A DNA stretch of 64,000 bases. It comes from Epichloe hybrida. Its lineage: Eukaryota; Ascomycota; Sordariomycetes; Hypocreales; Clavicipitaceae. The translations under genes and the position numbers were made by a program. Below the pieces are notes generated by a model. It did not search any database and had not been told where the DNA came from. It saw only the letters and a program-made list of their open reading frames with translations. This document shows, one piece after another, positions 50,625 through 61,337 of this stretch (the stretch's first letter is position 1; each line of letters opens with the position of its first letter). The DNA lies in NCBI GenBank assembly GCA_019022495.1, contig JAFEKR010000004.1, positions 3,720,001 through 3,784,000 on the forward strand, written 5' to 3'.

Positions 50625-52727
50625 ATGCCCCTTCCCTGCCACAGGCTCCCCCCAAGACGGCCAGCTTTCCCCAGTCACCGCCGATACACCAGTCGTCGGT
50701 TCATCTCTCATCTTCGAGACATCCGGCAGAGCAAGCAATTCCATCAAGTACAAAATCACTTTCGATCCGCGTTTGCCTGCTCATTCGGGAAACCTAGCAC
50801 AGCTTCACAGCCATCCATTTGTCCCACCAAACCTCTCGAAGCAGTAAAAGTTGGCATCCGCGACTCGCTCGAAGCAAACCCCATTGCTCGCATCTCCATA
50901 ATCAACACCAACACCGGCCATGAGAAAATAATCAAGGCGAGCAATGGTGAACAATGCGCCTCTCCGAAATGGTCACCCAGTGGACACCAGCTAGCGTATC
51001 TCTCGGATCAATCTCACCCTGGCGTTATGGGCTTGATTGTCCTCGACTCTGAACGACTTGATGACCACAGTGTCAATGTCTCTTCCGCGGGCGCACCAAT
51101 GTTGGCAGGAACCGCGGAGGCTTTTTCTTGGTCACCAGACAGCCGTTTCCTGCTCATTCAGGTTGCTGAGCACGGCCGGCGCCGACCAAAGTGCAGCACA
51201 TGGGTCAGACCGAATGGGCTCTCATGGAAGTGGCGATGACCCGGACTGGTTACCCAGTGTTGATGCGACTCGAGAAGAGGTCGGTTGGAGAAGGATCTAT
51301 ATATATGAGACGCAAACTGGCCAGCTGCGTCGGGTGGGAGAGCCGAGACTCAATGTGTGGGAGGCCGAATGGCTTGGCCAAGGCCGCATTTTGGCGGTCG
51401 TCTCGGACTCACCGTCCGAGGACGCCTGGTACGAGTCATATATGGCTGTCCTGGATGTAGAATCTGGGCGGCATCGTCGAGTTTACCGAGGAAAGCGGCA
51501 ACTTGGTCTTCCTGTGGCGACTCCTTCGGGCCAAGTTGCGGCTTTTGTCGAATGCCTTAGCAGCGACCGAGGTGGCGTGGCGGGAGTTGCGAGGCTCTTG
51601 GATGTTGCGACCATGGATTCGACTCAACTTGATTTGAACCGCGTAGACATCACCCATCTAGAGTGGCTAGACGAGGACCGTCTTTCTTTCATGGGTCTTA
51701 GAGGAACGCGAACAGTTGCTGGTCATTATCATCGGTCCACCTGCCAGGTAGAAGAGCACTGGGTATCCGAGGGGACTTGTGGTACCCTTTACCCAGAGGG
51801 GGCAGTCGCCCAAGATGGCGCTTTCGTCGCTGTTTCTGAGAGCTGGAACCAATACCAGCGATTGGACATTGTTAAAAACGGCCAGTCGCGAGCAGTCCGA
51901 TCTTGGGCTCACGGCGGCAGTGACTGGCTGCAGTCACAGCTTGGAATGATGCAGAGCGTGGACTGGACCTCACCCGACGGCCTCAAGATCCAAGGCTATC
52001 TCACTTGCCCCCCGCTCCTCACAAACCACCGTACCCTCTCATTCTCAACTCACACGGAGGCCCAGTCTGGACATTTCGTAACACATGGGCCATGTCCTCG
52101 CCTCTCATTCCACTGCTTGTGTTCCGCGGCTACGCGGTACTCTCTGCGAACCCGCGTGGCTCTACAGGCCGAGGTCCAGCTTTTATGGACAAGGTCATAG
52201 GCGACATGGGAGGCATGGATGCGCATGATTTGTTGGCCGGAGCTCAAGCTATGGTGGATAGAAACGTTGCCAGCGCAAGTCAGCTAGGCGTCATGGGCGT
52301 CAGCTATGGAGGTTACATGGCATCGTGGCTTCCTACCCTCAGTCCCTTATTCCAAGCATCAGTGTCTATTGCGGGTATAACCAACTGGTATTCGTACCAT
52401 AATACATCCAACATTGGCAAGTACGACGAGCTGTTCTTTCAACAGAGCCCTCGGGACCCGGGCAATCTGTACCACCACCGCAGCCCAGTCATGTTTGCTG
52501 GGAAGCATCCCACGCCTATCATGCACATCGTCGGGGCAAAGGATCGCTGCGTACATCCGTCCCAATCAGCTGAGTACCATCGGGCGTTGCAGGCAAGGGG
52601 TGTGGAATCTGTCTTGATTCGATATCCCCGAGAGGGTCATGGCATTCGGCGCTTCCCAGCTTACATTGATTTCAGTGCTCGTGTAATGGATTGGTTTGAC
52701 CAACACCTTATTTCACGAACTAGTTAA
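50625..52727 (+). pseudogene. S9-family serine peptidase gene with two frameshifts
   Basis: Relative of acylaminoacyl/dipeptidyl peptidases: an N-terminal beta-propeller followed by an alpha/beta-hydrolase. The propeller repeats read SPKWSPSGHQLAYLSD and AFSWSPDSRFLLIQ in one frame to about 51,165, continue as a second frame (DWLPSVDATREEVGW, LNVWEAEWLGQGRI, DWTSPDGLKIQGYLTC), and return to the first frame at about 52,010 (NSHGGPVW). The hydrolase triad region is intact: GVSYGGYMASW carries the Ser, GAKDRCVHPSQ the Asp, REGHG the His. The first shift sits at a GGCCGGCGCC run (about 51,165), the second at six C (about 52,009). No splice pair explains either. The N-terminus is unclear. Two single-base assembly errors are the alternative. 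Confidence 0.75.
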
Positions 52728-52748
52728 TGATGCCGCTCATGGCCTGTA

Positions 52749-53374
52749 TCAAGGAAAAAGCTTAAACGGGGATGATACCATGGTATCTTCTGTTTCATCC
52801 TGTTGATTTCTTATTTCTAGTAATATGTATATAAAGAAGTCAATGTCGCGAGGGAGGGTACTGTGTAGCGCCAAGGTCCCTTGGACTTTGGCCCGGAGAC
52901 CCTGGCTATACTGGTCAAAGGTCATCTTGTCGAACATGGCATCCTATGATGGCTAATTAGTCACTAAATTATCTCCATCGAAGTTATTTCTTAGCTCACC
53001 ATCAAAAGCATTGCGCTGCGTACAACGCCTTTGATTCGGGGCAGACCTCTTAAGGACGCTGAGAGGAGCGTTTTCTCTCAACCTCGGATTGAACAGCCAC
53101 ATCGCAGGATTCAACGTGTGTAATAGCGCCAATACTCTCTAGCTCATGAATGGCGTGCTTGGAGCTTTCGGTTGAAGCACCACTTCGACTGGCAATTACC
53201 AAGTATTTGGCGCCTTCTGTAGTGATTGACTTCGTTATCCTGCTGTAGCCTTGGAATCATGAGAGTGCCACCGAGCTCGCGAAACTCCATGTCAATGTCG
53301 GCCAACAAGTTTCCCCAACTCAGGCCAAAATGGATGCCGGCAAGTTTGGCAATTGGCAATAACACGTTGAGCAT
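52749..53374 (-). pseudogene. Reducing polyketide synthase remnant (KR domain, ER deleted)
   Basis: Minus-strand fragments in the order of a highly reducing PKS. Near 53305-53220 the linker that precedes the enoyl-reductase domain reads DIDMEFRELGGTLMIPRLQ. It then jumps, without the roughly 300-residue enoyl reductase, to ketoreductase sequence: EGAKYLVIASRSG, IHELESIGAITHVESCDVA, and after a frame break GLPRIKGVV, SAML-LMDAMFDKMTFDQY, LRAKVQGT and LPRDIDFF. A 56-nt intron (52944-52999, GTGAGC...CATAG) is still recognisable. A frame break with a TAA around 53,050 and loss of everything after DIDFF show it is dead. It ends tail-to-tail with the S9 gene. Confidence 0.85.
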
Positions 53375-53463
53375 TTTTCGGGGCGCAGATATGGCATCGA
53401 GCGTTTATACGCGTGCTAAAATAAATTGTTGCCTCTTAGCCTACTAAGGGAAGGTTGATTTTA

Positions 53464-53655
53464 GGGTCTGCCCCAAATTTTCCGAAACCGCCTGTTAGAA
53501 ACTGACGGACGGTGCCTGACCTGCTAGGCTGCTACAACATGCACACCCACTTTCACTCACTGCACATGTACTCCGCTAGCCTGACTCGGCTTCGTCCCGC
53601 CCCACCGCCTTCCAAGTCTTCCCCACTTGGCATCTCTCAACCGCTGGGGCGGGCC
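53464..53655 (+). repeat. Direct repeat copy 2 (acl2 side)
   Basis: Second copy of the module at 49245-49434, same orientation, with small insertions and deletions. It lies about 0.9 kb before the acl2 start, while copy 1 lies about 0.8 kb before the acl1 start. The last block keeps the paired GC boxes CCCGCCCC and GGGGCGGGC. Confidence 0.85.
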
Positions 53656-54546
53656 CAGGTTGAACGCACCACTTGTACTCCGTAGGACGCGTGGCTAGCG
53701 TGCTATGTAGCGTCCGTCCCAAAGTCGCTGGGGGGGTGAGGCTGTGTCACCCCAATGCCCCCAATGCTTTTTCTCCCGGGAACCCGCCATTACTAACTTC
53801 TACGCCCGATGCAATTGATGAGATATGTACCCACCCCCAGCTGGGTCTTTCACCGCTCGTTTGGTAATAAGCCAGGGTGTAGAATCTTGGCCGTGGAGCA
53901 GCCCTGGAGCAGCCCTGGAGCAGTCCCCCTGGAGCAGCCCTGAACGTGGTTGCTGACGTTGTTGACGTTGTGGACGTTGCATCAGTCAGGGCCTTCTGGA
54001 CCCCCTCCAAAGCCCCTCCTCGTTCGGAGTCGTCCATGTCTCATCAATTCAGTTGCTCGCACGAACCGTAGAGGTCCTGTCCGCTTGCTTGCAGTCCTCA
54101 CTGATCAGTGCACCCTTCTCCGCCGTACAACTTTCTTCCTCATCCCACTTCTTTTCCTACCCATATTACCATTCTCCCATATCCAAATCGACCCAAACCC
54201 ACCCCTTTCCCCCCCCCTCCTCCTTCTATTTGCATCTTGCCGAACTTGCAATTTGCGATTGCAACCTGCCTCTTGTCGTTCCTCTCAACCTCTAGCGCTG
54301 TGTTGAGCTTGCTGGTGCATTGGTATGTGCATCCCACTTGGACGAGGTTCCGCCCTCAACCCCTTCTGCTGCAAGCGCCTGTTTGCCCAATAATTTGAGC
54401 AACCTTTGCCCTTTGGACTTTGTTGCACAACGGCACCCTTTTACTAACGCATTGCCCGACGTCAGATTCCGCAGCCAGCCCCCTTGAAAAGAGCCACTCT
54501 CTGAACCTCATCTATCTTCGCCAACTCGTCTTCGCCGCACATCAAC
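53656..54546. promoter_or_regulatory. acl2 upstream region
   Basis: 891 bases. A TACTCCGTA motif is at 53676-53684, a GGAGCAGCCCT repeat at about 53897-53942, and a long pyrimidine-rich stretch (54100-54300) probably marks the promoter/5' UTR. No gene seen. Confidence 0.5.
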
Positions 54547-56517
54547 ATGTCCGCCAAGTCGATTTCCGAGGCTGACGGCAAGGCCATCCTCAACTACCAC
54601 CTCACTCGGGCTCCCGTCATCAAGCCCAGTCCTCTTCCCAAGCCCACCACACACAACGCCCCTCCTCGGTTGGCTTCTTTGCACTTCCCCGAGGATGCCA
54701 ACGTTGAGGATGTTTTGAACCAGGCTGAGGTTACCTACCCTTGGCTTCTTCAGCCCGGTGCCAAGTTCGTCGCAAAGCCCGATCAACTCATCAAACGTCG
54801 AGGCAAGAGTGGTCTTTTAGCTTTAAACAAGACTTGGGCTGAAGCCAAGGCCTGGGTTGGCGAACGAGCCGGAAAGGAGCAGAAGGTCGAGCACGTTTCT
54901 GGCGTCCTGAGACAGTTTCTCGTTGAGCCTTTTGTTCCTCACCCTCAGGACACCGAATACTATATCAACATCAACTCTGTCCGCGATGTAAGTTATTTTC
55001 CGATGATTGTTTTTGCCTTCTTGATTTTTTGTCGAATCGCTCAATCGGAGTTCGGAATTCGGGTTGTGGCCATGGGGGGAAAGGATTTGCTCCCGTCTTG
55101 GCCTTTGTCTTTGGTGGGGTGAAAGCCACCCAAGTACGTTGGCCGATATGTTCTCCAGTATTGCGTCTCGGGTCTGGAATTTACATGATCTTGAGAACAA
55201 CGAAATTCTACAGAAAGAACGACAGCCGCCCATCTCATGCGGATAGGATGGTGGATTTCTTTCCCCTTGCGGCCTGCATCAGTCGTGTACGGCCCAAGTT
55301 GGGGGAGAGCGGACGTCACGATGGAGAAGGTTCCCAATGTGACCTCTGCTATCACAACGCTGTCGCCGCCTCGAAGCCCTCTGCATCGCGCTCTGCTTTA
55401 GCACATTGTTCTCCTGCAGATGGCGCAGTCGTAGTTGCTCACCGACTTGTATACCTGTCATGCTAACATGGTCCTTCTCTTTCCTCAGGGCGATTGGATC
55501 CTCTTTACCCACGAAGGTGGTGTTGACGTTGGCGACGTCGATGCCAAGGCCGAGAAGCTTCTGATCCCCGTCGATCTTGCTGAATTCCCCTCCAACGAGG
55601 AGATTGCCGCCACCCTTCTCAAAAAGGTTCCTCAAGGTGTTCACAATGTCCTCGTTGACTTCATCTCCCGTCTGTATGCCGTCTATGTTGACTGCCAATT
55701 CACCTACCTTGAGATCAACCCCTTGGTTGTTATCCCCAATGAAGACAAGACTTCCGCACAAGTTCACTTCCTGGATCTGGCCGCCAGGCTGGACCAGACT
55801 GCCGACTTTGAGTGTGGTGTCAAGTGGGCTATCGCTCGATCTCCTGCTGCCCTGGGCCTTACCAATGTTGCTCCCGCCAACGGCGAGAAGATCAATATTG
55901 ATGCTGGTCCTCCTATGGAGTTCCCCGCTCCCTTTGGCCGTGAGTTGACCAAGGAGGAGGCTTACATCGCCGAGATGGACGCCAAGACTGGTGCTTCCCT
56001 CAAGCTGACTGTTTTGAACCCCAACGGCCGCATTTGGACCCTGGTTGCCGGTGGTGGTGCCTCTGTTGTCTATGCCGATGCAATTGCCTCTGCTGGTTTC
56101 GCCGACGACCTTGCCAACTACGGCGAGTACTCTGGTGCCCCTACCGAGTCGCAGACCTACCACTACGCCCGCACTGTGCTGGACCTGATGCTCCGCGCTC
56201 CCATGTCCGACAAGGGCAAGGTCTTGTTCATTGGTGGCGGTATCGCCAACTTCACCAACGTGGCCAGCACCTTCAAGGGTGTCATCCGCGCCCTGCGGGA
56301 TTACGCTACCCAGCTCATTGAGCACAACGTCCAGATCTGGGTCCGTCGAGCTGGCCCCAACTACCAGGAGGGTCTGAAGAACATGAAGGCGGCTACTCAG
56401 GAGATGGGTCTCAACGCCAAGATCTTTGGCCCCGAGATGCACGTTTCTGGTATCGTTCCTCTGGCTCTTGTCCCCGGCAAGTGGGATTCGAGCAATGTTG
56501 AGGAGTTCAAGGCCTAA
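54547..56517 (+). CDS. acl2: ATP-citrate lyase subunit 2 (N-terminal, ATP-grasp half)
   Basis: Partner of acl1; binds ATP and citrate and provides the succinyl-CoA-synthetase-beta-like part. Exons 54547-54987 and 55489-56517 give 489 aa. Visible: KAILNYHL near the start, [16 protein letters not shown] of the ATP-grasp fold, [29 protein letters not shown] across the splice, [11 protein letters not shown], then the citrate-binding region with [24 protein letters not shown] and [19 protein letters not shown], ending near VPGKWDSSN. The intron (54988-55488) is 501 nt, larger than most here, with GTAAGT, a TGCTAAC branch site and a pyrimidine-rich CTCAG end. Third-position C bias is strong, as in highly expressed genes. 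Confidence 0.96.
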
Positions 56518-56918
56518 ACATCATCATGAACAAGAGATGAGAACAAGAATAATCAATTAAAAACCCCATGGTTTCAATTTTTGTCGAGCGATTAGAGAAG
56601 CACGTCGAGACTTGCAAGTGGGGAGGAAAAGGACGGATGGGGATGGGGTTGTTGAATTATAGATGGTAACACTAATTAGTACCTCATGTTCTTGTATTTG
56701 CGAGCTGTACCACGGAGACATCTCTGTGGTTTCGATATGAAAAGGACTTGGCCGCTGCCGGGACAGACGGCAAGGGTCGTGTATGGCTACGAGACGGACT
56801 GGGGGGGAACAATACAAAACAATTAATGCGCACGTGCGGAATTTTTTTCCGGTGATGCACTGATCAAAGTTGATAACATACACCAATACGGACTACTCCG
56901 TAGGTACTCCTCTTTCTA
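56518..56918. other. Convergent intergenic region
   Basis: 401 bases between acl2 and the GH72 gene stops; TACTCCGTA at 56894-56902. No gene seen. Confidence 0.5.
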
Positions 56919-58579
56919 CTATACAAATAGCGCGGCAACCAATGGCACCACCACGGCCAGCATCATGGGCGTGTTGAGCATGGCACTACTGTCGCCGTCC
57001 CTGTCCTTTCCATCCTTGCCGTTGCCCGTGCCGTTGCCCGTGCCGTTGCCACTGCCACTGCCAGTGGCGTTGGCGTTGGTGCTGCCAGTGTCGACGCTGT
57101 TCTTACCAGCCATGTTGAACTCGTCATCAGCCACCGGTACAATCTTTAAATTCTTGATCTCATTGCCCTCGGAATCCTTGACCGTCATCTTGACGTTGTA
57201 GTCGGAGATCTTGACAATCTTGCCCACTGGCTTGGGGCTGATGCCGTTGTCAATGAGCTCTTGGGCGTCTTTGGGTAGAGCAGGGGCGGTAAAGTTAGTG
57301 TCAAAGCCCTTCTGCGTGATGAGGGAGGTCTTGCACTTGGGAGGGGTCACGTCCTTCTTCTCGGCCTTCTGCGACTGAACGGTTTTCCAGTCAACGGTGG
57401 CCCAGGCTGCCTTGAGGCGGTTGTAATCGCCGAGGATGTTCAACGTGCTGCCATTGATGGATACGAGACCGTAGCCGTTGGCCTCCTGAGTCCACTCGTA
57501 CACAATACCGCCAGAGAGAACGCCAGTCATCTTGTCGCTGTAAATGGCACGGGTTTCGTTCCAGTGTCGAGGCGCAGGCTCAATGCAACCATATTCGCTG
57601 AAGAAGACGGGAACAGAAGACGTGGTCAGGTTGTCCGCGAGCTCCTTGTAGGTTGAGCTCTCAAAAGTAGCGTCTATGCCGCACCAGCTGTATGAGTTGA
57701 GGGCGAAGACATCGGCGCGAGTCATGTCGTCCTCCTTGCCATCACTGCACTGCATGAAATTCCAGGTATCCCAGAGAACAGGGCGAACATCAGCGGCCGA
57801 GTAGCCCACAGGAATCTTTCGCTTCAAGTTGTTCTTGATGTAGTTCTTGAGGTCGCGCGTGACAGCACGAAGGTATTGAGGAACAAATTTGGCCGAAGGA
57901 ATGTCGTTGATGACTTCGTTACCGGAAAAGAAGAGCAGAGTATTGGGGTAGCTGCCGAAGGCTTCGACAACAGCAAAGGTGTGGTTGAGATACTTCGTGT
58001 AGTACGTCGTCCACGGCTCAGCAGAGGCGAGGGCCTCACCCACAAGGGGGGAGTTGACGTCGAGAATCATGTACATGCCAGCCTAGGGAGAGAAAGGAGG
58101 GCAGGACGTCAGCATGCGCGTCCTTGGGCAAGGGGAAACACGGGATGTGCTTCTACTCACGGCATTGAATATACTGGCACATTCGTCATGGTTGAGATCT
58201 GGGTTCAAGTTGTAGACACGAATGGCATTGACGCCCATGACCTGCATGAGGGCGGCATCTCGCTTGCATTGCTCGGGCTGGCTCAAAGGATCAGGTTGGG
58301 AGTTGGTGAAGGCAGCGCTGCCTCCGGGCTGATAGGCGACGCCGACGACTTGAAATTTCTCGCCCGTCTTGGAGTTGTAGAAGTCCTTGCCCTTGATCTC
58401 CAAAGGCGGAACGGCAGCAACGAGCGACGCGGCGAGCGCGACAAGGGCGGATTGGATCTGCAATCAGGACCAGTAAGTATTTAAGCGCTGTAAATGTGAA
58501 CATGGACGTTGCGTATGGCTGCTAACTTGGACACTTGGCAACGTCGAGGGCAAAGCTGTGGGTGAATACATACACGCAT
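56919..58579 (-). CDS. GEL1: GPI-anchored beta-1,3-glucanosyltransferase (GH72, Gas/Gel)
   Basis: Cell-wall enzyme that cuts and re-joins beta-1,3-glucan chains. Exons 58574-58579, 58161-58457 and 56919-58082 give 488 aa. The body is certain: PPLEIKGKDFY, GVAYQPGG, RVYNLNPDLNHDECA, the acid catalyst in FFSGNEV, the nucleophile in FFSEYGC, and IVYEWTQEANGYGL. The C-terminus has Asn/Gly repeats (SGNGTGNGTGNG) and a hydrophobic tail, a GPI signal. No X8/CBM43 Cys module is seen, so it is the short class. The start is the weak point: exon 2 opens with a splice acceptor and no ATG. I prefer ATGCGT|GTATGT at 58574-58579 (good context), giving MRIQSALVALAASLVAA; ATGTCC|GTAAGC near 58,820 is the alternative. 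The gene symbol is by family only. Confidence 0.88.
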
Positions 58580-59827
58580 GGTTCAACGCCACTGATACTG
58601 ATGACGATGCAGGCTTCCGAAAGCTGATTACAGTTGCACTTGGGGGTTGTAAGAGAGCAAATGAAACTGAATAAATTATGATACACAAAGACGACGGGAT
58701 AAGAGCAGAAGCAGGCTCTTGGACGAGAGAGTGACGAGAAGCGAAGCAAAGCCGTGTTGGGAAAATGCGCGACGGCAAGGAATGGACGCCAGCAAAGTGG
58801 CAGGAGCAATGAAGCTTACGGACATGTCAAGTTCGTTGGGGTAAACAAAGGGAAGGAGGTGAATCTCCAACGGGGCCTAGCGTCTTGGCGGTCGAAATGA
58901 CATCGGGCTCGTCTCTTCTCGTCCGTCCATCCACCATCCATCCATTCATCAGACACAATGGCCAGACATGTATCAGACTGAGGAACAAGGGCCGGTTGGG
59001 GTCGGGGTGGACGTTAAACTCGTGGTGGTGTCGCTCGTTCCTGCATCTGGCGCAGCCTCGCCCAGTTGCCAACGTTTGCTTGGCGGGACACAAGGTAACG
59101 TGTGTTTGCACGCACAATATGGCAAACGATTGACTCCTGTGCTTCCACTCCATACTCCCATGATGCATTATTTTTTCCCACTGTTTTTCCCCGTAAAACT
59201 CGTCCCAGCCTCTGTTTGTCCCCTGCAAGATGTACGTACGCCCAGAGACTCGCCATCTCGCCTCACTTCGAGACAATTTGTATTATTTGACTCGGCAACA
59301 AGCCGAGGTGGGTGGGTTGCCAATCGATTAATCACCTGACAAGTCCGGTCGGTATACAGTAAATGTGCATACCCTATACCCTATATTGATTGACCGAATC
59401 TACGGATTACTACCAGGCGAGATAACCAACCTTGATATACTCCGTGTGCTAGTGGAAATACAAGCGACCACGCCGAAGAGAGGAACAAGGACAAATGTTT
59501 GATTTCAGCGACGTACCGAGTACATCATGGCGAGATACCTGTTCAATGCTTCACATCTCACCTTCTAACTCGACAACTCCCAACAAAACGAAACCAACAC
59601 ACTTGCAAGCACCTGACCCCAGGCTGCCCCCAGGCTGCCCCCAGACTGCCCCTCCAACAATCTTCATCCACTCAACCTCCAATGCCACCCCGCGTCCTCA
59701 TCACATCCTTCCTCACCAAACGACCTCTCATCAGCCCATCCGCCCACCCATTCCCCAGAATGGCCACCCGTTCGTTCATTACCCCCCCTCCCCCCCCCCT
59801 AAATCGACGCATAAAACCCACACTTAC
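58580..59827. promoter_or_regulatory. Divergent region between GH72 and guanylate kinase genes
   Basis: 1.25 kb. Contains both promoters. Just before the kinase, a frame starting MPPRVLITSFLTKRPL, and inside it MATRSFITPPPPP, ends in two long C runs (about 59785-59801) and is out of frame with the kinase. A GGCTGCCCCCA triplication lies at about 59620-59655. Confidence 0.5.
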
Positions 59828-60538
59828 ATGCACGATAAACCAGCTCCCCCGGATCGCCGCCCCATCGTCATCTCTGGCCCCTCAGGAGTCGGCAAAGGAA
59901 CCCTGTATAAACGCCTTTTCGACAGCCACCCCGACACATTCTGCCTCTCCGTATCGCATACGACCCGTGGCCCTCGTCCCGGCGAGCAAGATGGCGTAGA
60001 CTACCACTACGTCACCATGGAGGCTTTCGAGGACCTCATCGCAAAGGATGGCTTCGTCGAACACGCCAAGTTTGGGGGGAACCGATACGGAACGAGCAAG
60101 ATGACGATTGAGGAACAGACGAACAAGGGCAAGGTTGTCTTGTTGGATATCGAGATGGAGGCACGTAACTTCAAGAGAGAGAAAAAAAGAAAAGAAAAAA
60201 AAAAGCGCAGAAACGCTTTTTGCGCCTGCGTTTCTGGAACCGAGGCTGCACGTTACTAACTGCTTTTTTTGGTGCAGGGAGTCAAGCAGATCAAGCAGTC
60301 TAGCATTGCTGCCCGGTACATCTTCATTGCCCCTCCATCTGTCAACGCACTGGAGGCTCGTCTTCGCGGCCGCGGTACCGAAGATGAGGCAAGCATACAG
60401 AAGAGACTCACCCAGGCCCACAAGGAACTCGAGTACTCCAAGACTCCCGGCGTCCACGACAAAATCATTGTTAACGACAACCTGGACGCAGCATACAAGG
60501 AGCTGGAGGAGTACATCTACAAGCCCATGGATTCATGA
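59828..60538 (+). CDS. GUK1: Guanylate kinase
   Basis: Phosphorylates GMP to GDP with ATP. Exons 59828-60160 and 60278-60538 give 197 aa, near the 187 aa of yeast Guk1. Visible: RPIVISGPSGVGKGTL (P-loop), SVSHTTRGPRPGEQDGVDYHYV (GMP-binding), FVEHAKFGGNRYGTS, VVLLDIEMEGVKQIK across the splice, and FIAPPS, LRGRGTEDEASIQKRL. The intron (60161-60277) appears to use a GC donor (GAG|GCACGT), because only this join gives the conserved LDIEMEGVK in frame; it has a TACTAAC branch site and a TGCAG acceptor. The start at 59828 makes a cytosolic protein. An upstream presequence-like frame would join it if one C were added in a homopolymer. Confidence 0.92.
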
Positions 60539-61337
60539 CGCTAGGCACAAGATGCGGTGAAAGGAAGACGGGAATCTCGGTTGGCTAGTTGTTGCTACCA
60601 AAAGGCTTGAAATTAGATGGCCATACAATATCCAATGGCGCATTCTCGCCAATGACGACATGTATGGCCACATGTATGATCCTGTCAAAGGGCTCATAGT
60701 CCATTGATGCAACGGCAGTCATGGACGCAGACGACAAATTATTGTTATCCATTAATGTTTCCATTTTGCTCGGGTGACGAGAAACAACTCTAGCTATACT
60801 TCGAGTGCAAGTTATGAGGTCTGATTTAAGACTTAAAGAGATAGTAATAAGTTCGAGATGAGTGCTAGTAAATACAAATGGAATCACGTATAAAATAAAT
60901 CCTCGGGGGCGTGAACAAGCATGAGCCGAAGGAATCGGGGACAGGAGTCCATCAGCTCAATCAGGACCGTGGGTATGAAAAAAAAAATGAAAATATGGAG
61001 TTCTCAGTGCTCCAACGCTGGCAGCTGCTGCAAACTCACACCCTTTGCTGGACCGATCGACTGCCGGAGCCAGCAACGGCCTCATTCATTCTCTTTAAAA
61101 GTTGATAAGAGAGGTCCATTGCTTGCAAATTTCCATTCGCCACATCATCACTGTGTGACAAAAATGGCTAGCTCCCCACAAATAAACATCCTTGCGCTTT
61201 TTTTGGCTTCCACATCACACCATGAGAGATATCTTTGAAAAAACAAGGGTCATAAAATAGTCGGCTGCCTGCCTCTCCTAGCTGCCAAGAGACGCCTTTG
61301 CTCCCTCGAAAGTTGAATATCAAGCAGAAACAAGAAA
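60539..61337. other. Convergent intergenic region
   Basis: 799 bases between guanylate kinase and septin stops. AT-richer than the neighbouring genes, with short open frames only. No gene seen. Confidence 0.5.

Noticed and set aside
55029..55466. Open frame inside the acl2 intron
   Set aside because: It lies within a clear intron with canonical ends and shows no protein-like pattern.
55279..56442. 387-codon minus-strand frame opposite acl2 exon 2
   Set aside because: It is the mirror of a strongly biased coding exon (C-ending codons leave few stops on the other strand), and acl2 family identity is certain.
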